Below, in pieces: positions 16,520-25,204 of a stretch of 64,000 bases of DNA. Positions within the stretch are counted from its first letter, which is position 1. Each line of letters starts with the position of its first letter. A model generated the notes under the pieces. The model was not told the DNA's origin. It worked only from the letters and a program-made list of their open reading frames with translations, and ran no database searches. The translations under genes were made by a program, and so were the position numbers. Origin of the DNA: DAHVFK01 sp963755395 (GTDB lineage Bacteria > Pseudomonadota > Gammaproteobacteria > Burkholderiales > SG8-39). The stretch lies in contig CAVWJJ010000002.1 in NCBI GenBank assembly GCA_963755395.1, positions 1,550,001 to 1,614,000 on the forward strand. The letters are read 5' to 3'.

Positions 16520-19500
16520 TTAGCTCAGGACGGTTGCGCTCCGAGTCCGCAATCGAAGTTCTCGCAAGCAACGGTCGATCCACTGCGCCGTCAGTTTCTC
16601 GTGCACTCCGTTCTGGCGCAACCGTTGGTCAAGGGCTGGAAAATCCACCAGATCCAGCGGCTGGTCCTGGTTGAAGCAGGAAAAGACGTAGCTTCGATCG
16701 CCCGTGACCGGGTCGACGTGGGGCTGCAGGCACTGCGCGCACACTTCCTTCATCATGCACTGCATCGGTGAATTGATCGACCCGATGGCCAGATGCGACG
16801 CCTTGAGATAGTCCTTGAGCTCGTTGTGCCGTGCCCGGGCCACCGCGGCCATCATGCGGTCCGATCCGATCGCCAGCAGGCGGTCGCAGTCGTGAAAGGA
16901 GATCGATGGCTCGCCGAGCTGGCCCCGGGCGTAGGCGAGCATTGCCTGCACGATGTTGCCGACAAAGGTTCGATCCTGCGCCCGGCCGACCTGAAATCCG
17001 GGAGCCTGGTCGCAGCACCAGACGACGACGTCGGCCGCCTTCTCGATCTCATCGACTTTGTAGCGGTCTTCAACCTTCTTGTAGCCGGCGAAGTAGAGCA
17101 CCTTGGAGCCGGCGGCGCGCAGCGCTTGGCCGATTGAAAATAGCACTGCATTGCCCAGGCCGCCGCCCGCCAGGACAACCGTTTCGTCGGGCGGAATCTC
17201 GGTCGGCGTGCCCGTCGGGCCCATGAGCACGACCGGTTCGCCCGGCGCGAGATGTGCGCACAGATCCGACGAACCACCCATCTCGAGGATGATGGTCGAC
17301 AGGACGCCGCGTGACTTGTCCACCCAGGCTCCGGTCAGCGCCAGTCCCTCCATCGCCAGTGTGGTGTCGCCGACGCGTGGCGCGAGCGACTCGAAATTCT
17401 GCAGTCGGTAAAATTGCCCGGGACGGAAGCGTCGAGCGGCGGTCGGGGCGCGGACAACGACTTCGACGATGGTTGACGTCAAGCGCTTGACCTCGTGGAC
17501 CACTGGGCGCAATTCGCGATTCAGCAGCGACAGGAACATCGCGTCGTCAAGCGTTGATGCCGGACTGACTCTCGCCAGCATTGCGCTGACCGTGGGATAG
17601 CCCTGCTTGGCACCTCCCATCGCCTTTACCACGTTGCCGAAATAGGACGGATGCAGGTCGCCGAAATAGCTCACGAACCTGCCATCGCGCGTGCGCCACA
17701 TCAAAACGTTCGGCTGCAAAGGTTTGGAGATGGCTCGCTCGGGCTTGACCGGATTACCCTCGGGGTCGCAGGCCTCGAAGTACTTGCCGTCGAGCTTGAA
17801 GTGCGAGGGATCCTCGCGCCCCAGCACGGTGTTGGGCTGCGTGCCGGCGGCAATGAGCACCGAGCGCGCCTGAAGCTCGACCTCGCTGCCGCCCTGCTGG
17901 GCGAATCGTACCGCGCTGGCATGGCCGAACTGGTCGATTTCGATCCTTGTCGGCGACAGGCCCTCGGCGAAGCTGATGCCTTCCTCCAGCGCCTTTTCCA
18001 CCTCCTCGTGATTCAGCGTATAGGAGGGCGCGTCAACCAGCCGCCTGCGGTAGGCGATCGTGACGCCGCCCCAGGCCTGCAGCAGTTCGAGCAGCCTCGC
18101 CTCGCGCCCCTCGGCCCGCGCTGCGGCCCGCTCGGCGCGGATGGCGCGCGCGTGCGCCACGTATTCGTCCGCGATGTCCGCCTCTTCCGTGTTCCACGCC
18201 TCCCGCACCACGGATTCGCCGCGTTCCGCGCTGAGAGTCTCGTAGCGCGACAGGAATTTCTCCACCTGCACGGAGTAGTAGGCAAGCGACTCGGTCGCGG
18301 TATCTATCGCAGTCAAGCCGCCGCCGATGACCACCACGGGCAGGCGGATCTGCAGGTTGGCGATGGAGTCGCGCCGCGCGGCGCCGGTCAGCTGCAGCGC
18401 CATCAGGAAGTCGGACGCCGCGCGTACGCCGCGAGCGAGGCCATTGGGTACATCCAGCAGCGTCGGGCGACCGGCGCCGGCGGCGAGGACAATATGGTCG
18501 AAGCCGAGCGCAAAGGCATCCTCGGCGCTCAGCGTGCCGCCAAATCGCACTCCGCCGAACATGGCGAACTCGGTTCGGCGCTCGAGCAAAAGACGGATGA
18601 TCTTTAGGAAGTTCTTGTCCCAGCGCACCGTGATCCCGTACTCGGCCACGCCGCCGAAGCCGGCCATCAGGCGTTCGTCGAGCGGCTCGTACAGCTCATT
18701 GAGGCTGCGGATGGGCCGGAAGGGCTTGCGTACGCCCAATGGGTCGACGCCGGACAAAGCCGGGTCGAGGGGTTCGATCTTCAGACCGTCGATGCCGACC
18801 ACAGTGTGGCCGTCATTCATCAGGTGGTGCGCCACCGTGAATCCGGCGGGCCCGAGACCCACCACCAGCACCCGCTTGCCGCTCGCGGGCCGGGGGTACG
18901 GTCGCCGCACATCGAGCGGGTTCCAGCGCGTCAAGAGCGAGTAGATCTCGAATCCCCACGGCAACCCGAGCACGTCCTTGAGGGTGCGCGTCTCGGCCTG
19001 CGGAATGTCGACCGGCTCCTGCTTTTGATAAATGCAGGATTTCATGCAGTCGTTGCAGATCCGGTGCCCCGTGCCGGCGACCATCGCATTGTCGACCGTG
19101 ATGATGGCGAGCGCCGCCAGTAGCTGGCCGCGCGTCTTGACCATGTGGAACTCCGATATCCTCTCCTCCAGCGGGCAGCCGGTGAGGGTGACGCCGAACA
19201 CCGTCTTCTTGAAGGCGTGCGCGGAAGCTTTGTCCTTAAGCCCTTTCGAGCATGAATCCTTGCCTTGCTCGTGGCACCAGATGCAGTAGTTCGCCTGGTC
19301 GAGCGCGCCGACCAGGTCGGTCCCGGCGTCGGTGAGCCCGAAGCCGTCCCGGAACCGCAGGTGCTCGGAACCAAGCGTATGACGCGGGAAACCCTGCGCG
19401 GCATCGGTATTGACCGGTACCAGGCGCATGAAGTCGAGCTTCCTGGGTGTCTTGAACAAGACGCCGGCCCGATGCCTTGCCTTGCCCTCGGGGGTCACGG

Positions 19501-19984
19501 TGGCCCACGCCGCGTAGTGCGCGGCAAGCTCGAGCGCCTCCGCGTTAGCTGCCTCATCCCTCTGCCATTCGGTGACATGGCGCGCGAAAGCCAGCTCGCT
19601 GAATGGTTCGCCGAACTTGGCAACCAGTTGCTGCTCGGCGATCGCGCCGTCCACGCGCTGGGCCTCCTCGGCCTTGACTTTGTGCAGGGCGCGGCGCTGC
19701 ACGAAGAGCCGCTTGACAGAATACAGCGGCGCCAGTTCATGGTGGCGCGCGGCGAGCGCCTGGGCCTCGGTCTCGATTCCGAATAGGCGCGCGATGAAAT
19801 CGTCCACGTGCGGCGCGAGCGCTATCAAAAGTTCCGACTCGTCTTTGGAAGCGAGCCGATCCGGTGCTTCGCGCGCGGCCACCAGACGCTTGCGAAGCGC
19901 GGCGTCCGCCTCGCCCAGGAAGTCGAGAAAGGCGCCATCCAGCGAGCACAGCGCCTGGCGATCGTACAGATCGCCGAAGTCCAT
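16520..19984 (-). CDS. Giant multidomain FAD / Fe-S pyridine-nucleotide oxidoreductase
   Basis: About 1154 residues from ATG 19984 (MDFGDLYDRQ). Residues 1-230 are helical and unassigned. Residues 234-317 carry cysteines suited to Fe-S clusters (CIWC, C245, C270, then CNDCMKSC at 310-317), like the N-terminal domain of glutamate synthase small subunit. A GltD-like FAD/NADPH core follows, with GLGPAG at about 376 and VVIGGGLTAID at about 550. From about 850 a ferredoxin-reductase/PyrK-like module begins (FRPGQFYRLQN, GPTGTPTEIP, AGGGLGNAVLFS). It ends in a 2Fe-2S motif C1076, C1082, C1085, C1103. An electron-bifurcating or NAD(P)H-linked role is plausible; the substrate is unknown. It lies 37 bases upstream of the binding-protein gene. 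Confidence 0.85.
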   Translation of the reverse strand: MDFGDLYDRQALCSLDGAFLDFLGEADAALRKRLVAAREAPDRLASKDESELLIALAPHVDDFIARLFGIETEAQALAARHHELAPLYSVKRLFVQRRALHKVKAEEAQRVDGAIAEQQLVAKFGEPFSELAFARHVTEWQRDEAANAEALELAAHYAAWATVTPEGKARHRAGVLFKTPRKLDFMRLVPVNTDAAQGFPRHTLGSEHLRFRDGFGLTDAGTDLVGALDQANYCIWCHEQGKDSCSKGLKDKASAHAFKKTVFGVTLTGCPLEERISEFHMVKTRGQLLAALAIITVDNAMVAGTGHRICNDCMKSCIYQKQEPVDIPQAETRTLKDVLGLPWGFEIYSLLTRWNPLDVRRPYPRPASGKRVLVVGLGPAGFTVAHHLMNDGHTVVGIDGLKIEPLDPALSGVDPLGVRKPFRPIRSLNELYEPLDERLMAGFGGVAEYGITVRWDKNFLKIIRLLLERRTEFAMFGGVRFGGTLSAEDAFALGFDHIVLAAGAGRPTLLDVPNGLARGVRAASDFLMALQLTGAARRDSIANLQIRLPVVVIGGGLTAIDTATESLAYYSVQVEKFLSRYETLSAERGESVVREAWNTEEADIADEYVAHARAIRAERAAARAEGREARLLELLQAWGGVTIAYRRRLVDAPSYTLNHEEVEKALEEGISFAEGLSPTRIEIDQFGHASAVRFAQQGGSEVELQARSVLIAAGTQPNTVLGREDPSHFKLDGKYFEACDPEGNPVKPERAISKPLQPNVLMWRTRDGRFVSYFGDLHPSYFGNVVKAMGGAKQGYPTVSAMLARVSPASTLDDAMFLSLLNRELRPVVHEVKRLTSTIVEVVVRAPTAARRFRPGQFYRLQNFESLAPRVGDTTLAMEGLALTGAWVDKSRGVLSTIILEMGGSSDLCAHLAPGEPVVLMGPTGTPTEIPPDETVVLAGGGLGNAVLFSIGQALRAAGSKVLYFAGYKKVEDRYKVDEIEKAADVVVWCCDQAPGFQVGRAQDRTFVGNIVQAMLAYARGQLGEPSISFHDCDRLLAIGSDRMMAAVARARHNELKDYLKASHLAIGSINSPMQCMMKEVCAQCLQPHVDPVTGDRSYVFSCFNQDQPLDLVDFPALDQRLRQNGVHEKLTAQWIDRCLRELRLRTRSATVLS

Positions 19985-20037
19985 GCCGAAGCCTAGGCGT
20001 AATTGCGCAGAGTCCCTGCGAAGCGCGTGCACGATTT

Positions 20038-20053
20038 TTGAACAGCCGTTCAA
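20038..20053. promoter_or_regulatory. Perfect palindrome upstream of the oxidoreductase gene
   Basis: TTGAAC-N4-GTTCAA, perfect 6-bp arms with a 4-base centre, 54 bases upstream of the oxidoreductase ATG and about 100 bases upstream of the divergent dehydrogenase. The size and symmetry fit a dimeric repressor operator (for example TetR-type) controlling one or both divergent genes. No regulator gene is adjacent, so the assignment rests on symmetry alone. Confidence 0.4.
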
Positions 20054-20150
20054 GAACTGGAATTGTCCATGATTGGAGCCGTGGCCTCAAGAATATTCCG
20101 TTATATGCTTCAAAATGGTCATTGTTCCGGCCGCTCACAACGGAGTTCCC

Positions 20151-20918
20151 ATGCAGATCAAGAACAGCGTGTTTCTCATCACCGGCGGTGCATCGGGTTT
20201 GGGCGCGGCGACCGCCCGGATGGCAGTCGAAGGCGGAGGCAAGGTGGTGCTCGCCGACATGCAGACCGAGGCGGGAGACGAGCTCGCGAAGTCGCTCGGC
20301 GCCGCCGCGCGCTTCGTCCGCACCGACGTCACCGTCGAAGCCGAGGCGGCGGCAGCTGTGGAGCTGGCGCTGAGCGCATTCGGAGGCGTACACGTTCTGG
20401 TGAACTGCGCCGGCATTGCCATCGCCGAAAAGACCATTGGAAAAGACGGGCCGCATCGGCTCGCGAGCTTCGCGCGCGTTATCGGCGTGAACCTGATCGG
20501 AACGTTCAACATGATCCGTATGACTGCGAACGCGATGGCCAAAGCCGGGCCCAACGCGGCAGGCGAACGCGGCGTAATCGTAAACACGGCGTCGGTTGCC
20601 GCATTCGACGGGCAAATCGGTCAGGCGGCGTACTCTGCCTCGAAGGGCGGGGTCGTCGGCATGACGCTGCCGATTGCCCGCGACCTTGCACGCAGTGGAA
20701 TTCGCGTTTGTACCATCGCACCCGGCATATTCGAGACACCGATGCTGATGGGGCTGCCGAAGGAGGCGCAGGACTCGCTCGGCAAGATGGTTCCGTTCCC
20801 GCCCCGCCTGGGGCGACCCGCGGAGTACGCGCAACTGGTGAGAAGCATCGTCGAGAACGAAATGCTGAATGGAGAGGTGATTCGCCTCGACGGCGCGATC
20901 CGCATGGCGCCGAAATGA
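20151..20918 (+). CDS. Short-chain dehydrogenase, 3-hydroxyacyl-CoA dehydrogenase type II-like
   Basis: A 255-residue NAD(H)-dependent SDR. The cofactor motif is TGGASGLGAAT, with an acidic Asp in VVLADMQ favouring NAD. The NAG-type motif is VNCAGIA and the catalytic triad region is NTASVAAFDG with YSASKGG. It closely resembles type-2 3-hydroxyacyl-CoA (17-beta-HSD10-like) dehydrogenases of fatty-acid or isoleucine breakdown; the exact substrate is inferred. ATG 20151 follows CGGAG and gives the standard N-terminus; the 26 upstream codons are not conserved-looking. It is divergent from the giant oxidoreductase across a 166-base gap. Confidence 0.88.
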   Translation: MQIKNSVFLITGGASGLGAATARMAVEGGGKVVLADMQTEAGDELAKSLGAAARFVRTDVTVEAEAAAAVELALSAFGGVHVLVNCAGIAIAEKTIGKDGPHRLASFARVIGVNLIGTFNMIRMTANAMAKAGPNAAGERGVIVNTASVAAFDGQIGQAAYSASKGGVVGMTLPIARDLARSGIRVCTIAPGIFETPMLMGLPKEAQDSLGKMVPFPPRLGRPAEYAQLVRSIVENEMLNGEVIRLDGAIRMAPK

Positions 20919-20922
20919 CCGT

Positions 20923-21468
20923 CTAGGCGGCGGAGGGTGGCAGTTTCAGTGCGCGGAACTCCCTCCGGTACCACTTGGAGCGCTCGATGTAGCCTTGCGC
21001 GATCTTGACCAGGCTGTCGCGCTCTTCCTGGCGAAGCTCGCGCACGACCTTGCCGGGAGAGCCCAGCACCAGCACGCCGTCGGGGATCTCCTTGCCTTCC
21101 GGAATCAACGTGTTGGCGCCGATCAGGGAGCCTTTGCCGATGCGTGCGCCGTTCATGACCACGCTGTTGATTCCGACCAGGGAGCCCTCGCCAATGGTGC
21201 AGCCGTGCAGCATCACCTTGTGTCCGATGGTTACCATTCTTCCCAGCGTCAAGGGGAAACCGGGATCGACGTGCAGGACCGAGCCGTCCTGCACATTGCA
21301 GCCCGGGCCGACGTGGACACGGTCGTTCTCGGCGCGGATGACAACTTGGAACCAGACGCTCGCCTCGTCCTCGATCGTGATCGAACCGACCAAGGTCGCG
21401 TCGTGGGCGATGTAGTGGTGCTCGCCGCGGAATTCGGGCTGACGGTCACCGATCGAGAAGACTGGCAT
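20923..21468 (-). CDS. Gamma-class carbonic anhydrase family protein
   Basis: A 181-residue left-handed beta-helix (hexapeptide repeat) protein of the YrdA/CaiE-like gamma carbonic anhydrase group. The three zinc-ligand histidines are visible in LHVDPG and IGHKVMLHG. The N-terminal AHDATLVGSI and SVWFQVVIRAENDRV are diagnostic. Many such homologues bind metal, but not all have proven CO2 hydration activity. ATG 21468 (MPVFSIG) is chosen; the frame is open further upstream but there it runs antisense into the D-amino-acid dehydrogenase gene. It converges with the dehydrogenase at 20918. Confidence 0.9.
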   Translation of the reverse strand: MPVFSIGDRQPEFRGEHHYIAHDATLVGSITIEDEASVWFQVVIRAENDRVHVGPGCNVQDGSVLHVDPGFPLTLGRMVTIGHKVMLHGCTIGEGSLVGINSVVMNGARIGKGSLIGANTLIPEGKEIPDGVLVLGSPGKVVRELRQEERDSLVKIAQGYIERSKWYRREFRALKLPPSAA

Positions 21469-21537
21469 TGCTGCGCTTCTGGCTAGGCTGGAAACGGTGG
21501 CTATCATAGCGTGCGGGAACTGTGGGGAGCGCTTCGT

Positions 21538-22788
21538 TTGAAAGTCGTAGTATTGGGTGCGGGAGTGGTGGGCGTTGCAACGGCCTGGTATCTCGCCGAA
21601 GCGGGCCACGAGGTCACCGTCATCGAGCGTCAGCTCGAGGCCGGCAGAGAAACCTCGTTTGCCAACGGTGGCCAGATTTCCGCCGGACACGCCGAACCGT
21701 GGGCGCGTCCGGACGTCCTGCCCAAGATCGTAAAGTGGCTCGGCCGCGAGGACGCGCCGATGCTGTTCCGCCCCCGTGCCAGCCTCGCGCAATGGGAATG
21801 GGGCCTGCGCTTTCTTTTCGAATGTCTTCCAGGAAGGCACGAGCGCAACACGCGCGAGCTCGCCGAGCTTGCACTCTACAGCCGCGATTGCCTGGGCGAG
21901 CTGCAGGAGCGCACCGGCATCGAATTCCATAGCTCGCGGCGCGGCATCCTGCACTTCTGCACCGATGAACGGGAATTTGCGGCGATTTCCCGGCAGGCGG
22001 TGGCAATGCGACCGCTCGGCATTGAGCGGAACGTGAAGTCGAGTGCCGAGTGCGTCGCGCTCGAGCCTGCTCTGCGGAACAGCACCGTCGCCATCGTGGG
22101 CGGCGTGCACACGCCACAGGACGAGTCGGGCGATGCATTCGAATTCACGCTCGGTCTGGCCCGTCTGGCGCAGGCGCGCGGAGTAATCTTCCGCTACGGA
22201 ACGACCGTGGCGGCGCTCGAGTCTGCCGCAGACCGTGTAACCGGGGCGACCCTGCGCGGTCCCGGCAGCGGGCGGATCGAGGGTGACGCTTACGTCGTGG
22301 CGCTCGGCAGCTTCAGCCCGCTGCTATGCGCGCCGCTCGGCGTGCGCCTGCCGGTCTACCCGCTCAAAGGGTACTCGATCACGATCCCGCTGACGCCGGA
22401 GCAGGCGGCCATCGCGCCGAATGTCAGCCTGACAGACGAAGCGTGCAAGATCGTCATCTCGCGTCTGGGCAACCGGCTACGTAGTGCCGGCACCGCCGAG
22501 CTGGGCGGATACGACACGGCAGTCAATCCGGTTCGCTGCGAGGCAATTCTCAAGCGCGTGCGGCAGCTGTTTCCGCTGCTTGCGCCGTTCGGCGAAGTCA
22601 CGCCCTGGGCGGGTCTGCGGCCGGCAACCCCGAACAACCTGCCACTGATCGGCGGTACGCGGCTGCGCAATCTGTATCTCAACACCGGCCACGGGACGCT
22701 CGGCTGGACGCTTGCCTGCGGCTCCGGGCGCGCGCTCGCGGATCTCGTTTCCGGACACCGCCCCGAAGTCGGTTTCGACTTCCAGTAA
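21538..22788 (+). CDS. dadA: D-amino acid dehydrogenase
   Basis: A 416-residue FAD-dependent (DAO-fold) enzyme that oxidises D-amino acids to oxoacids and passes electrons to the respiratory chain. The N-terminal dinucleotide motif is VVVLGAGVVGVATAWYLAEAGHE. DadA hallmarks are ETSFANGGQISAGHAEPWA and, near the C-terminus, GLRPATPNNLPLIGG and LYLNTGHGTLGWTLACGSG. TTG 21538 is the best start (LKVVVLGAG), with GGGGAG about 8 bases upstream; GTG 21511 is the alternative. It is divergent from the carbonic anhydrase gene. No alanine racemase gene lies beside it. Confidence 0.9.
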   Translation: MKVVVLGAGVVGVATAWYLAEAGHEVTVIERQLEAGRETSFANGGQISAGHAEPWARPDVLPKIVKWLGREDAPMLFRPRASLAQWEWGLRFLFECLPGRHERNTRELAELALYSRDCLGELQERTGIEFHSSRRGILHFCTDEREFAAISRQAVAMRPLGIERNVKSSAECVALEPALRNSTVAIVGGVHTPQDESGDAFEFTLGLARLAQARGVIFRYGTTVAALESAADRVTGATLRGPGSGRIEGDAYVVALGSFSPLLCAPLGVRLPVYPLKGYSITIPLTPEQAAIAPNVSLTDEACKIVISRLGNRLRSAGTAELGGYDTAVNPVRCEAILKRVRQLFPLLAPFGEVTPWAGLRPATPNNLPLIGGTRLRNLYLNTGHGTLGWTLACGSGRALADLVSGHRPEVGFDFQ

Positions 22789-22811
22789 GATCGCGGCTTT
22801 CGCGGCCGTTC

Positions 22812-23684
22812 ATGCGTCAGAGCGAATCCCTGTACTACGATGTCCGCCGCCTGCGCTACCACGTGCGTCATTGGCCTGGCAACGCGGGGCGGCGCGTCGT
22901 TCTGCTGCACGGCTGGATGGACGTATCCGCTTCGTTCCAGTTTCTGGTCGATGCCATGTCGCCGCAGTGGGACGTCTTCGCGCCAGACTGGCGCGGCTAC
23001 GGACTGACCGATTGGGGTCAGTCGGACTGCTACTGGTTCCCAGATTATCTCGGTGATCTCGATGCACTACTCGAGCACATCCAGCCCGGAATGCCGGTCG
23101 ACCTCGTAGGCCACAGCCTAGGGGGTAACGTCGCGGCGCTCTACGCGGGCGTGCGCGCCGGGCGCGTGGCAAGGCTTGTCAACCTCGAGGGCATCGGCAT
23201 GTCGGCTACGCGTCCCGACCAAGCCCCGAACCGCTACGCGCGCTGGCTGGACGAGCTACGCAACCCGCCGCGGCTGCGCAGCTACCCCGACTTCGCGGCG
23301 CTCGCGGACCGTTTGCAAAAGAGCAATGCGCGCCTGACGCGCGAGCGTGCTGATTTCCTGGCCCGGCACTGGGGGCGCGAGGTCGACGGCGAGGTGCAGC
23401 TGCGCGGAGACCCGGCGCACAAGGTCGTCAATCCGATCTTGTACCGCTACGAGGAAGCACGCGCCATTTGGCAGCAGATCAGTGCGCCCGTACTGTGGGT
23501 TGATGCCAGTGAATCCGAGGCGCTGAAGCGGATCGGGATCAGCGCCGCGCAGTATGCAGAGCGTCGCGCCGCGATCGAGAACTTGCGCCATGTCACGTTA
23601 CCTGACGCAGGACATATGCTTCACCATGACCGGCCCGAGGCGCTGGCATCGCTGATCGAAGAGTTTCTGCTTTCGAGCGCATGA
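22812..23684 (+). CDS. Alpha/beta hydrolase
   Basis: A 290-residue alpha/beta-hydrolase-fold protein. The oxyanion segment is VVLLHGWMDVSASFQFLVD, the nucleophile elbow GHSLGGN carries the Ser, and the late His is in DAGHMLHHDRPE. The lid region (about 140-210) is charged. Relatives include esterases and haloalkane-dehalogenase-like enzymes, and the substrate cannot be assigned. It starts 23 bases after dadA, and its stop overlaps the next gene by 4 bases (ATGA), so it travels with the trpH-yciO group. Confidence 0.85.
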   Translation: MRQSESLYYDVRRLRYHVRHWPGNAGRRVVLLHGWMDVSASFQFLVDAMSPQWDVFAPDWRGYGLTDWGQSDCYWFPDYLGDLDALLEHIQPGMPVDLVGHSLGGNVAALYAGVRAGRVARLVNLEGIGMSATRPDQAPNRYARWLDELRNPPRLRSYPDFAALADRLQKSNARLTRERADFLARHWGREVDGEVQLRGDPAHKVVNPILYRYEEARAIWQQISAPVLWVDASESEALKRIGISAAQYAERRAAIENLRHVTLPDAGHMLHHDRPEALASLIEEFLLSSA

Positions 23685-24511
23685 ACGCTGATCTACATTC
23701 TCATTCCACCGTCTCCGACGGCGCGCTGTCCCCTGGCGACCTGGTTCGACGCGCCGCCGCGCAGGGCGTCGAGATGCTCGCGCTCACGGACCATGATCAG
23801 TTGGACGGGCTGCAGGAGGCGCGCGAGGCGGCACGTGAAACCGGGACTGTTCTGATCGACGGCGTCGAGATATCGGTCACCTGGCGGGGAGTGACGCTAC
23901 ATGTGGTCGGACTTGGCGTGGACGCTGGCAATACGGCATTGCGTGCGGGGCTGGAGCGCGTGCGCTCCGGCCGCATCGAGCGTGCGCAGGAGATGGGGCG
24001 TAGCCTTGAGCGGTCGGGAATTACGGGCAGCTTCGAGGGTGCGCTCGCGCTGGCCGCCAATCCCGCCATGGTGAGTCGAACCCACTTCGCGCGCCACCTG
24101 GCACGGTGCGGGCACGTGGCCGGCACCAAGGAAGCTTTTCGACACTACCTGGTTCCGGGCAAGCCAGGATACGTGCCGCACAGCTGGGCTCAGCTTGCCG
24201 ACGCGCTGCGCTGGATCGGCGACGCCGGGGGCCATGCCGTGCTCGCGCACCCCGGGCGTTATGCGCTTTCAGCGGGTGCGATGGCGAGCCTGTTGGCGGA
24301 GTTCCGGGCGGCTGGCGGCTGCGCGATCGAGGTCGTGACGGGCAGCCATTCACCGGACCAGTACGTGCTCTTCGGCGCGCTCGCCATGCAACACGGATTG
24401 GCGGCATCGCGCGGGTCGGATTTTCATGGTCCCGACGAGGGCGTCGAACTGGGAAGCCTGCCTGCATTGGATCCTCGCCTGCGTCCGGTCTGGCAAGGCT
24501 GGGAGTTCTGA
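23681..24511 (+). CDS. PHP-domain phosphoesterase (TrpH / RNase AM type)
   Basis: A 276-residue PHP-superfamily metal-dependent phosphoesterase. N-terminal metal ligands DLHSHSTVSDG and LTDHDQLDG, a central HVAGTKEAF/HYLVPGKPGYV, HAVLAHPGRY, and the terminal GSDFHGP complete the site. The E. coli homologue hydrolyses 3',5'-nucleoside bisphosphates and trims short 5' RNA ends. It is followed after 4 bases by yciO, the same pairing as in enterobacteria. The ATG overlaps the hydrolase stop. Confidence 0.9.
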   Translation: MNADLHSHSTVSDGALSPGDLVRRAAAQGVEMLALTDHDQLDGLQEAREAARETGTVLIDGVEISVTWRGVTLHVVGLGVDAGNTALRAGLERVRSGRIERAQEMGRSLERSGITGSFEGALALAANPAMVSRTHFARHLARCGHVAGTKEAFRHYLVPGKPGYVPHSWAQLADALRWIGDAGGHAVLAHPGRYALSAGAMASLLAEFRAAGGCAIEVVTGSHSPDQYVLFGALAMQHGLAASRGSDFHGPDEGVELGSLPALDPRLRPVWQGWEF

Positions 24512-24515
24512 GGCC

Positions 24516-25145
24516 ATGGCGCAGTACTTTCAGGTTCACGCGACCCATCCGCAAGCGCGCCTTGTGCGCCAGGCGGCGGAGATTCTGCGCCGCGGAGGAT
24601 TGATCGCGTATCCGACGGATTCCTGTTACGCCCTCGGTTGCCACATCGGAGACGCCAAGGCGCTCGAGCGACTGCGTCGGGTGCGACTGGTGGACGAGAG
24701 GCATCACCTCACACTAATGTGCCGCGACCTGTCCGAAATCGCCACCTACGCGATCATCGGCAACGCGCAGTACCGGCTGCTTAAGGCCGCCACACCGGGC
24801 AGCTATACGTTCATCCTGCGCGCGACGCGGGAGCTGCCGCGGCGGCTGTTGCATCCCAAACGCAAAACAATAGGTGTGCGCGTGCCGTCGCACGCCGTGG
24901 CCCACGCCTTGCTGGCGGAGTTGAACGAGCCGATGCTTTCGGCCACCCTGCTGCTTCCCGGAGATGCTCAGCCGCTTTCCAACGCGGCGGAAATCCGGGC
25001 ACGGCTCGAGCACGAGCTTGACCTGGTGATCGATGCAGGCTCGTGCGGCGTCGTGCCGACGACAGTCATCGACCTTACCGCGGCGGAGCCTCTGGTGGTG
25101 CGCAAGGGACGAGGCGCACTCGAGGCGCTCGGGGTGGTCGCGTAG
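24516..25145 (+). CDS. yciO: YciO, Sua5/YrdC-family protein
   Basis: A 209-residue Sua5/YrdC/YwlC-fold protein resembling YciO rather than the threonylcarbamoyl-AMP synthase TsaC: QVHATHPQARLVRQAAEILRRGG, AYPTDSCYALGC, LTLMCRDLSE, PGSYTFILRATRELPRRLL, KTIGVRVPSH, PTTVIDLT. The nucleotide-binding residues are retained, but the physiological role of YciO is poorly defined. ATG 24516 (MAQYF) is the conserved start; the frame is open upstream only as a shadow of the PHP gene. The reading frame ends 59 bases before the M50 protease. Confidence 0.9.
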   Translation: MAQYFQVHATHPQARLVRQAAEILRRGGLIAYPTDSCYALGCHIGDAKALERLRRVRLVDERHHLTLMCRDLSEIATYAIIGNAQYRLLKAATPGSYTFILRATRELPRRLLHPKRKTIGVRVPSHAVAHALLAELNEPMLSATLLLPGDAQPLSNAAEIRARLEHELDLVIDAGSCGVVPTTVIDLTAAEPLVVRKGRGALEALGVVA

Positions 25146-25204
25146 CCCGTGACGCGGGCCGCCACAGCTAATCTGCTAGAATTCAACGTTTTAGAATCTA
25201 ATCG

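Noticed and set aside
20923..22110. Long minus-strand frame extending the carbonic anhydrase gene upstream to 22110
   Set aside because: The part above 21507 is antisense to the well-supported dadA gene and has no family resemblance; the hexapeptide protein starts at 21468.
25145..25159. GCCCG/CGGGC hairpin after yciO as a terminator
   Set aside because: The stem is only 5 bp and no T-run follows, so it is not called as a terminator feature.
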